Positions 47,901 to 57,349 of a stretch of DNA of 64,000 nt are shown here, one piece after another. Under the pieces are notes generated by a model. That model ran no database searches, was not told where the DNA came from, and was given only the letters and a program-made list of their open reading frames with translations. The stretch is from Tomocerus qinae (Eukaryota > Arthropoda > Collembola > Entomobryomorpha > Tomoceridae), in contig CM034546.1 in assembly GCA_020055645.1 (NCBI GenBank), positions 81,468,001-81,532,000 on the forward strand. Direction: 5' to 3'. Both the position numbers and the translations under genes were made by a program. How positions within the stretch are numbered: the stretch's first letter is position 1; every line of letters starts with the position of its first letter.

Positions 47901-48351
47901 TTTGAATTGCAAACAGTTCCTTAATAGTCGTAAACAAATTCACTTTTCAAATCCGCACAATTTGGTATATTTTCCGCTTCCGTAGCAACATTAGCCAGTA
48001 CTCAAAGTACAAAAAACACGGAGCACACCACACCACCGACTGTACTTTTCGCAATTACATTACATTGAATTTTTACAACCTAAATAAATAAATGCTTAAT
48101 AATTATATTAAGACAAAGTGGTTTGGTTGCATTGTTGATAGTTTATTTATTAGTATTAGTATTATTAGTAATTATTAACGGATTTCAATCATCATCCATC
48201 ACATAATATTAAATATATATATAATTATTTCCAATATAAAAATGCCAATAATTATAGAATACCTTAAAAAAAGTACATTACCAGTCCATATAAATACAAT
48301 CACATCCCACCATACATGTCCCTCCACAGTACCAGTAAAACACATAAATAC
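47901..48351. other. Non-coding intron stretch
   Basis: Possible 5' leader of LINE-F at 47820-48060, then A+T-rich sequence. Nothing else recognised. Confidence 0.4.
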
Positions 48352-49374
48352 AAACCTACGGCAAGCCGTAACAGAAGCTCGCCTGATCAAAGGGGACCGT
48401 GTACACTACACGGGCAATCAAAATAAATTAATGTTGACCATAAAAATCAACAGAAAATCAAAATAGATTAATATTGACTATTAAAATCAACATAAAATCA
48501 AAATAGATTAATGTTGACCATAAAAATCAACAGAAAATCAAAATAGATTAATATTGACTATTAAAATCAACAGATAATCAAAATAGATTAATATTGACTA
48601 TTAAAATCAACATAAAATCAAAATAGATTGATATTGACTATTAAAATAAACAAAAAATCAAAATAGATTACTATTGACTATTAAAATCAACAGAAAATCA
48701 AAATAGATTAATATTGACTATTAAAATCAACAGATAATCAAAATAGATTAATATTGACTATTAAAATCAACATAAAATCAAAATAGATTGATATTGACTA
48801 TTAAAATAAACAAAAAATCAAAATTGTCTAATATTGAGTATCAAAATAGACAAAAAATCAATGTTGATTAATATTGAGTATCAAAATCAAAAGAAAATCA
48901 AAATCGGTTAATATATACCATCATAATGAAAAGCAATTCGAAAAATGTAAATTTGACTATCAATTTGCATATAAATGCGATATAGATTTATTTCCGTCCT
49001 ATAATAGGTACTTTCCGGTTCTATTTACTTTATTATTAAATCTTAAATTTGGTCGAAGCGGCATTTAAGATTTTGTACTATCGCGCTAACAATCCGTTGG
49101 AAGTACAATTGAACTTCTAATTTTCATTTTGACTATCAAAATGAAGACAAAGTGAGCGCGCGGCATCTCAGCAACCTATGGACCAATGTGGCTCATTTTA
49201 AATAGGCTTTGTCACAGGTCCAGAGGCAATGTTTTTGCCAAGTTTAGTTGAAATCCATCAATGTCTTCAAAAGTTATCGTGTAAACGGACGCACGGACGC
49301 ACGGACACACGGACGCACGGACGGACGGACGGACTGTGCGATTCTATAAGCTGCCTTATCAGGCGAGCTAAAAC
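48352..49374 (+). mobile_element. Family S element, copy D
   Basis: Starts AAACCTACGGCAAGCCG then AGCTCGCCTGA, and has a 40-bp array (48420-48900; GAAAATCAAAATAGATTAAT in the unit). The body matches copy C, GGAC/GCAC microsatellite at 49287-49336, and the end is AGCTGCCT-TATC-AGGCGAGCT then AAAAC. Two unit variants alternate as a higher-order 160-200 bp block. Lies in the lectin intron. Confidence 0.85.
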
Positions 49375-49679
49375 AATGATTACTACCTCCCATATCCGCG
49401 GATAGGTCGCAGTACCCAAGGAAATATACAATTTTTTACATATTAGCCATACAGTCCACACCACAGTTAGAAGCGGGCATAAAGCTCCGTGATTAGGTTT
49501 TAACTCCTAATAAACTCTTACACTAACAATGACATTTGCTTCTGAATGTCCCTGAGTATTTGTAGTTACACATAACACCTATTACTGACAGATCCATGAA
49601 CAGAATAGTATGAAATATATACAGGATAAGGTAATGTATAGGTAGTTGTACTAAACCTTTTACAGATGTTACGCCTGCA

Positions 49680-50830
49680 CTCATGTACAAGCGGATTCCC
49701 AGAATTAGCTTTACGAGTATACAGAGTGGTGATATGCCAATTAGTATTTAGTAGTAGACTGTGTCAGAGTGATTGGGCCTTACTTGACGATGATATATAG
49801 TGTCACACTGCTTGATATCGGCTGAGAGTTGGAACATTAACATAGAGTCAGGACAGTCAGGGCCAACACGGGAAATACTAGTAAGAAAAGTCTGGTGGAG
49901 TCGTAGATACAGAGTAGTACACAGGTCTTGATAAGGTCGTCTTATCTGTTGATCTACATATCGCCAGAGCTTCGAGCCGCTGCCAGACCCGATTAGCATC
50001 CATGGCCTCCCTCGGGAGTACAGGTCTGTCTAGTGGTCTAAACAGCCGCTTCTCAGGCTGAGGTCTGGAGTTCGAATCTCTGGAGCGCCTCAGGTCTATA
50101 AGGTAGTAGTCTGGAGCTGGGAGAAGCTGTCATTGCCGTATATTCGTTATTAGCATTGATTTGCCTATCTTGGTGACAATATGATTATCTATCAATGCCC
50201 TGTCTGTAGTGTATGGATTGTTCTGTTGGTCTGTATACGTGCTACGAGTTCTACCTAGCACAAGTCTGGACAATGGGATGCACATGAGGTGATAAGGTGG
50301 ATTGAAGTAGACTGCTGTAAGTGATTTGTCTGTGGTCACTGGTGGTCGGCTTACATGTTCCGGTCCCTCTCTGACTGCCCACCAGATCGAGTTGCGGGAC
50401 AGTGTTGAGTCGTTCCGTCTCATAGTTCAGTACTCTTCAATAAGTCTCTTCGTGTAAGTCTGTACACTTAGTAAAGTTGTTCCGGGAGCCACTGCAAGTA
50501 AGCCCTCATGGCTTGAGCGGTAGCATAGCTATACTAATCAATAGTAGTAGCTTTGCTCTCCCCCTAACACACATGGCCTCCCTCCCTCTACGTCCACAGC
50601 AAATTCCATCCACAGCACCGAAAATATTGACTCAGCCGGGCCTCTGCACTCAAAAAACACCGATTTCGGGCATTTAGCCCCACTTTCGCGCACTGAATGT
50701 TGTCACAGTAGCAAAGACCCCCTCACCCTGAGCACAGCACCACTTTTTGGGTCGAAAAGAGCCCAAAATCAAGCCGAAAATTTAAAAAATACGCAGAGCA
50801 TGACAAGGACATGACTGCTTGCTTGAAAGC
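49680..50830. repeat. Dispersed repeat J, copy 2, split by a SINE
   Basis: Similarity to 35395-35945 continues on both sides of the SINE at 50013-50571: GACTGTG...CACTGCTT...CGCCAGAG...GCCGCTGCC before it, and GCACAGCACCACTTTTTGGG...AAATACGCAGAGC after it. Confidence 0.55.
50013..50571 (+). mobile_element. tRNA-headed SINE sharing its tail with LINE-G
   Basis: A 12-bp duplication CATGGCCTCCCT (50001-50012 and 50572-50583) fixes the ends. The head has a pol III A box (TGTCTAGTGGTC, 50026-50037) and B box (GAGTTCGAATCTC, about 50068-50080) at tRNA spacing, with CAGCC/GGCTG as an anticodon-stem-like pair. The unrelated middle is about 370 bp. The last 100 bp (from GTAAAGTTGTTCCGGGAG to CCCCTAACACAC) match the 3' UTR of LINE-G at 54782-54887 with roughly 80 percent identity. 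A shared tail is how SINEs borrow LINE reverse transcriptase. Confidence 0.85.
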
Positions 50831-50925
50831 GAATCTGGGAATTAGTTTATTTATTAGATTTAAAGTAAAGAAAGGAGTCAGAGTTGTATAAACATGTCAA
50901 ATAAGCCACTGTTACCCCTAGCCAC

Positions 50926-53900
50926 TAGAGCTTGTAAACACGGACGGAAATTCAAAACCCGGGTTTTGAAGTCCCAGAACTGAGTTCAGAACCGAGTTTT
51001 GAACATGTTTATTTTTTACGTGTAATTATGTTCTACACTGCCAAATTAGAATGATATTTTTAACCAAACATAATCTTTCTTTTATGAAGGACATCAGACA
51101 AATCATCAAGACAGTTTATTTAAGGACAGGGTGTAGTGGAACATAACATAATAATATACGTTTTCCTACTTTGGCTGATGAAAACACATTAAGTTTTCTT
51201 TAATCTGGACATATTAAAAAAGACACAAATATTTTGAAAAAGTTGAGAGTTTAAACCTAAGAGAATGGATTATTGTTTGCAATTTTTGCCATTTGACTAA
51301 ATTTAATTCGAGATTGAGGTTTGATCTGAGAGGTTTATGTTGAATATAATGAAAAATTGCATTTGGATGCGCGTTTACTAAGAGAATATATTTTTTGATA
51401 TTTTTTCCAGTTTTGATATTTGTAACCTGCATAAAACCTGGTAATCTGAATTTAGTATTTAATTAGAGACAACCCGGGTTGGTCAATTGCAAAACCCGGT
51501 TTCCAGGTACCCGAAACCCGGGTTTGTACCCAGGTTACCCAGGTTATTTACCCCTACTGTTTGCAGGGGATGTCAATGCCCACAATACTGTGCGGGGAGA
51601 AGCCCTACTTGATTTCATAGTAGGCTCTAACCTTGAAATACTTAATCAAGGACATAAACCAACATTTTGCGATGGTATGGGAAGAGAGGAGGTTTTAGAC
51701 ATAACTGTTTGTTCCAGAAACCTTTCTGAGCATATCCGCAACTGGAAAGTAGAGCATGTGATCACACTTTCAGATCACATGTATATTTCATACGAACTAG
51801 GCACAAAACCTCCAAAGCCAGTACAATTCAGAAATCCAAAGAAAGCTGACTGGTCTTTATATAGTAGGACAGTCAAGCAAAAAATATCAAAAATATGTTG
51901 CACCTCTATTGACACAGTTGATCAACTTGATGAACAAGTCAATAGTATTAATATGATTATTATAAACGCCTTCCATAAAGCTTGTCCACTGAAGACCATC
52001 AGGAGTGGTGGCAAGCTTTCTCCATGGTGGAACCAAGAACTAACAACACTTAGGAAAAAACTAAAGATAGCTCTTAGGAAATACAAATCCAAAAGAACAG
52101 AAGAATCTAAAACAGAACTAAGAAACATTCGGGTGCTATTTAATAGCACTCTGAGAAAAGCGAAAAGAGATTCCTGGAGAACATTTTGCAATGAAATTGA
52201 GGAAACTCAGCAAGCATCGAAGCTTGCCAAAATTCTCACCAAAGATAGAAGTAGAACACTTGGCCCAATAGAAACTGCTGATGGAAGTTATACTTCTGAC
52301 ATGGAGGAATCATTAATTCATCTTCTGAAAATTCATTTTCCCAATGACCATGAAATAGTTAATTCTACGCCAGATTATAGCATCTGTGCTGATAGTTCTA
52401 CGGCGGAGTTAGTCACATTAGAAAAGGTCCAAAGGGCTATTAGCTCCTTTGGACCCTACAAAGCTGGTAGTTGCGACGGCATTATGCCAGTTATGCTTCA
52501 AATGGCTAGGAGAGAACTAGCTCCTCACTTGTGTAATATTCTAAAAGCTAGTCTAGGTTTCGGATACATTCCAAAAGCATGGCGATAAACTAAAGTCATC
52601 TTTATACCTAAACCAGCTAAGAGTAGCTATCAAAAAGCTAACTCGTGGCGTCCAATATCACTTATCTCAACTTGTATGAAAATACTTGAACGTCTTATTG
52701 ACTGGAGCATCAAAACTCCAGAACTTGAAAATAAAATGAAAGATGCAGGACAGTTTGCATATCTACGTGGTATTTCCACTGATGCAGCTATTCATCAATA
52801 CATTGCTCGCACTGAATGTGCCCTCAAAAGTAATCAAATGGCTCTCGGTATCTTCTTAGATATCGAGGGGGCTTTTAGCCATGCCACTTTCAAAACGATT
52901 CATTTGGCACTGGAACGGGAGGGAATCAATGTGACTATTATTCGTTGGATAGAACGAATGCTAAGAGATCGTACCGTAAATGTTACTGTTGGTAGCACCA
53001 TTCAATGCATAAAAGTTGAACGAGGGTCGAGGGTGCCCTCAAGGGGGGGTCCTGTCGCCATTATTATGGAACCTAGTCATTCACGAGCTACTGGAGAAAC
53101 TCTCCAGCGTCAGTTCTATCTACAGACAAGCATATGCAGATGATCTTGGCCTTCTTCAGGTTGGCATAGATGAAGCTACAATAAGAGCTCTGGGTCAAAG
53201 AGCCCTTAGTATCATCGAAAATTGGTGCAGTCAGCGGGATCTTTCCATCCACCCTGACAAAATAGAAATAATTATATTTCACACACGGCATAAAAAACCC
53301 AACATGAAACCTCTTAGATTAAGGGGCAAAGACATTTCATTTGTCAATAATGTTCGATACCTGGGTGTCCATTTGGATAATGGACTGACTTGGAGTACCC
53401 ACTGTAATGTTAAAAGTGCTAAGGCAAAAGCAGCTCTTATGCAATGCAAAAGAGCTGTTGGTCAAACATGGGGCCTGTCCCCAAAAATCACATTGTGGCT
53501 TTACACAGCAGTAGTTAGACCGGCATTATCATATGCAGCTTGTTCGTGGTTAACAGCTGTTCACAATAAATCCAGAATGACAGCTTTGGCCAGTGTTCAA
53601 CGACTGGCCTGTCTTATGACTACTAGTGCTATGCATAGTTCACCCTCTGCAGCATTAGAATGTATAGTAGGTATTGAGCCTATAGACTTATTTCTTACTA
53701 AAACTGCTATTACAACAGCACATCGCCTCCGCTGTACTGGAAAATGGCTTCCCTGGCACGGGAGAGGGAGCCTTAAAAGATTAACTCATGTTGATCTAAT
53801 TACAAATATTCTGAAACAATTGCCTGAGTTAGAGTTCCCTATGGATTCAATTCCTTTAACTGCCCTCATGGGTAAGAATTTTACTGTTTTGGACACAGAA

Positions 53901-54929
53901 AAACCTGTCATCCTCCAACCTTCTAACCGAAGACTGGTCTGTTACACAGACGGGTCAAAAATTGACAACTTAGCTGGATGTGCTGCAATAATTGGTAACA
54001 TTGATAGTCACATCATGATACAACAATGTTTAGGACAATATCCTACTGTGTTTCAAGCGGAACTAGTAGCTATTCTAATGGTTATTTTAAGAATCACTGA
54101 TCTGAACTGGAGGGATGAGGTAATCATCTACAGTGATTCTCTTAGCACTTTAAAAGCTCTTGAGGCGAACCACACAGACTCGGCCCTGATTCTTGAATGC
54201 TTCAGAGCCTTGCATATACTTTCCGAAATGGCATCTGTTACCCTTCACTGGGTTCCCAGTCACACTGGGATCATAGGAAACGAAGAGGCAGACTCACTTG
54301 CCAAAGAATCAACAAAAATGGCAGTTTTTGGTCCTGAACCAATACTGCCTTTTTCTGCACAATGCGTAAAAACTGTCATCTCAAAATATTTTAATAAATT
54401 AAACATTCAAAATTGGAAAAGACGTACAGATTGTAAAACCACTAAATTATTTTTACCTACACCTTCAGTTACCAAAAGTAAATATTTCACAAGTTTGAGT
54501 AGAAGAACGCTCAGGGTCTTCACTCATTTAATTACTGGTTTCTCCTCCTTGGCCAAGCATCAGAATCAATTGGGGAATCATTCGTCTCCGCTATGCCCTC
54601 TGTGCGCATTAAGCGTCGAGACGTCAGTCCACCATGCAGCTGAATGCCCAGCTTTGAGCGAGTTGAGATTCAAACACCTGAGCGAGTTTCTTATTCATGT
54701 GAATGAGTTACCGGGGTTGCCCTTGTCGTCTCTGCTTTCATTTTGTATGTCTGCAGGACGAATGACTGGCTTCTCCGAACAGTAAAGCTGTTCAGGGAGT
54801 AACTGCAAGTAAGTCCTCGCGGCTTGAGCGGTAGTGTGTCTTTGCTAATCAATAGTATTGATCATACTCTCCCACTAACACACACACACCCAGGTTTCAG
54901 AACCGTAAAAACCCGGGTTTACAAGCCCT
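50926..54929. mobile_element. hAT-type MITE (third family) carrying LINE-G
   Basis: The inverted ends are TAGAGCTTGTAAAC on the left and TAGGGCTTGTAAAC read inversely on the right. They are flanked by a perfect 8-bp duplication CTAGCCAC (50918-50925 and 54930-54937), fitting nTnnnnAn. Without the LINE the element is about 650 bp (50926-51545 plus 54888-54929) and is marked by repeated AACCCGGGTTT and ACCCAGGTT words. It has no transposase frame. Lies in the lectin intron, 82 bp before exon 3. Confidence 0.88.
51546..54887 (+). mobile_element. LINE-G, LOA-like with RNase H, nearly intact ORF2
   Basis: A 9-bp duplication ACCCAGGTT (51537-51545 and 54888-54896) fixes the ends. The copy is 5'-truncated in the endonuclease (AGDVNAHN, LSDHMYISY remain). 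RT has FIPKPAKSSYQKANSWRPIS, IFLDIEGAFSHATF, GCPQGGVLSPLLWNL and QAYADDLGLL. RNase H has VCYTDGS, FQAELVAIL, IYSDSLS and NEEADSLAKE, so its D-E-D-D set is present. A CCHC knuckle follows (CPLCALSVETSVHHAAEC). Only two lesions break ORF2: a TAA after WR at 52586-52588, and a tandem copy of CGAGGGT at about 53022-53035, which shifts the frame. RNase H plus the RT wording point to the LOA/I group. The tail ends in AC repeats. The stop codon TAA at 54783 starts the 3' UTR shared with the SINE. Confidence 0.9.
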
Positions 54930-55011
54930 ACTAGCCACCCGCCCACTAGCCGGTGGCTAATAAAACTCCGATTAGGATATACATTTAATTTTTTAAATAC
55001 CTCTATGGCAG

Positions 55012-55236
55012 GGGAAAAGAATATGACTTGGGTAGCAGCGTCGGATGGGGACATGGAAAATCGTTGGATCTGGCCATCTCGAAAGATGATATCAAAATAC
55101 TTCTTTTTCAAAAATGAGCCAAACAATCATGGTGAGAACCAAAACTGTGGAGCTGTGTTTCTTTTTGACAGGAAGTTCAGATTAGATGATAGTAACTGCG
55201 ACGATAATCTCAGATTCATTTGCAAGCAAGGACGTC
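55012..55236 (+). CDS. C-type lectin domain, exon 3 of 3
   Basis: The acceptor ACCTCTATGGCAG ends at 55011; the donor is a perfect GTAAGT at 55237. Exactly 225 nt, phase 1-1. It encodes the long-loop half of the domain: TWVAASDGDMENRWIWP, then KNEPNNHGENQNCGAVF, LDDSNCDDNLRFICKQ. The EPN tripeptide is the calcium-site motif linked to mannose-type sugar binding; the WND site is replaced by LDD, so calcium binding through that motif is uncertain. With exons 1 and 2 the domain has six cysteines and 138 codons, full length for the fold. Both outer junctions are phase 1, so it is a shuffling-type module of a secreted or membrane protein. The following exon is not found within the window. Confidence 0.9.
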
Positions 55237-55473
55237 GTAAGTACAAGTACCATCATTTATTTTTGTCTCCCTCAAAACAAGACACAGACTATGTATCTAA
55301 AAATGGTCAATATTACTACCATGCAGCGAATCTTTTTAAAGATCTAAGTTGGTTTAGAAAATTCGGTAAAAAATTTTTGGAAAAAAACTATTTTAGAAAT
55401 TCTGTCCGCTTTCCAAATTTCCCCAGGTCCACAAAAATATTATTTTGAAATATTATTTCCAGAATCATTATTA

Positions 55474-55596
55474 GAATCACATTAGTGATTTTTCCTCCAA
55501 TTTTCATGAAAATCGGTCAATTTTTTTAACTTTTTGAAATTTTGCTAAAAACCTCTAATTTTAATGAAAACTGGTGGAAAAATCACTAATGTGATT
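55474..55596. repeat. Inverted repeat, about 40-bp arms (MITE-like)
   Basis: AATCACATTAGTGATTTTTC at 55474 returns inverted, ending at 55596; arms continue through CCAATTTTCATGAAAAT with a few differences. Non-coding. The flanks ATT/GTT do not give a secure target duplication. Confidence 0.75.
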
Positions 55597-55649
55597 GTTG
55601 GTTTTTTATTTTGTTTTTTTTATTTATATTACATGGCATGCAATTATAT

Positions 55650-56212
55650 TGCTGACCTAATAAATGTTACTTTTGCCAATTTATCCACAGGCCTTTTGCC
55701 AATTTGATCATAGGTAATTTGGCAAAATGTGTTATTTCTGTTCAAGTTACATTTATTATAGCTTTACAGGTCAATAAAAGTAAAAACTCCTTCGTTTTCA
55801 ATTAACGATGCAGTACAAATATATCTTTGGTTACAGTACCAATATTTCTTCTGTCCACATGCAAGTGTTTCGCACACTATAAAAATATCCATCACGAGCC
55901 ACCTTATACGTTACTTTAGTCAGGGTTTGGGGAACGTACTTTAATGTTGACTCAGCCATTCCTCAGAAGAAACTGAGAGGTGAGTGATAAAGGAGTGATA
56001 CAAATTAGAATGTATTAACATGCACAACCATCTCATTAAGTACTGAACCCAGCATAAAATATCTTATATTATTTCCTGCAGCGTCTTATACATTACTTAA
56101 ACCGACTTTTGCCAAATTGTCGACTCGTTTTGCCAAATTATCCACTGGTTAATTTGAAAAAAATATTTTTTTGCCAAAATGGCTTTTGCCAAATTGACCT
56201 ACCACCCTATTT
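55650..56212 (+). repeat. Dispersed repeat M, copies 3 and 4
   Basis: Two blocks, 55665-55735 and 56090-56212, repeat TTTTGCCAAATT words. The second ends TTTTGCCAAATTGACCTACC, the same end as the copies at 13684 and 39040. The 350 bp between them have no gene. Confidence 0.55.
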
Positions 56213-56234
56213 TGAGATTTACCTTTCTCCCTTC

Positions 56235-57176
56235 GCTTTTGTTTTGTGAAAAGAAGTCTCATGACCATATAGCTTGGTTGGATTACGACCTCTCAGTGGT
56301 CTGCCTATTGGTGTGATTTCCTTATTCATGACCTTTTCATTATCAGATATTTTGTTTGTTACAGACTTGGATGTTACCTCAGATTGCATTGCATTATTAT
56401 GTGGTTTATTGACTAGTTTGTGTGTTTATATCTTGAGAGGTGTCTTGTTCTATATACTGTGTGTTGTTTTTTGGAATATTTATCCCATTATTGGTCTTTG
56501 GCTCTATTCTATCAATTTGTCTATATAAACTTTGCATTTCGCAATCTGTGAAGTCATCAATAATATGTTCTGAATAGGTACCGTTATTATCATATCCACT
56601 AATTAGTATTAAGTTGTCTCTGATATACGCAAATGGATAGTGCACTCTACACTCTTTTAACTTCTAACGTTTGAGCTTATTTTCATTGCTTTCTATTATG
56701 GTATAGTCTGGCGATATGAATATGTTATACATGTTGGGAGATTTTTTTAACCATTTAGAATTTTGAAGTAATTTCCTTCTTTCCATAGTGGAGTACATAG
56801 TGACTATGACTATTGGAGACTTTATATTGACAACGTCAATATCTCTAATTTGAGATAATGACGTTCCTAGATATGTAAAAATTCCCAATACAGCATTACA
56901 TATATGTTCATACCTCCCTAAGTTTGCTGTTAAATCTCTAATAATAATGTTGTGCTTTCTGTCATTTCTGTTAAGCTGTTCTTCGATCTTAGCATACATG
57001 TCATTTGAATTCATGCATACAAATCAAGTTCTTTTGAGAAATCATTTGCATTGTTATGTAAATCATTTCTCAAAGGCTTGACTTCACCCTCAAGTACTAT
57101 AATTTTTTCGTTCAATTTTTTGATAATTTCTGAATTATCGTTGCATGCTTTACATTTAGTACATTTTGAACTCATT
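56235..57176 (-). mobile_element. LINE ORF1 remnant (coiled coil plus RRM-like)
   Basis: The minus strand starts at 57176 with MSSKCTKCKACNDNSEI, a cysteine motif, followed by a coiled coil (IIKKLNEKIIVLEGEV). After a frame break near 57015 the next frame (57014-56664) reads RNDRKHNIIIRDL and an RRM-like alpha/beta stretch. A Ser/Thr/Asn-rich C-terminal tail follows in a third phase to about 56235. This is the layout of ORF1 proteins of L1-, CR1- and Jockey-like LINEs. No ORF2 follows; the sequence meets repeat M instead. Confidence 0.6.
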
Positions 57177-57349
57177 TTTAATTCGAACTAACCTTGTTTA
57201 ATAACTTAGGTGTTGTGAAAGAGTAGTGTTTGTGTGGTGTATTTCAGCAATCGGCAATTTTCTTGTATTGTGTTTCTTCTCGTCCAAGTTTCCTGATTTT
57301 TGAATTTTCTATTTTCACTAGTCAATTTTTAGGTGCTAGTACCCTGGCG

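Noticed and set aside
1355-49068. Similar frames MTIKI...TINLNINAKL at 1355-1537, 41759-41941 and 48874-49068
   Set aside because: They lie in the same body segment of family S copies; shared ancestry explains the similarity, and frames are short and not consistently open.
50021-50093. tRNA gene
   Set aside because: A and B boxes are present but the acceptor and T stems do not pair properly and the sequence is the head of a SINE with target duplications.
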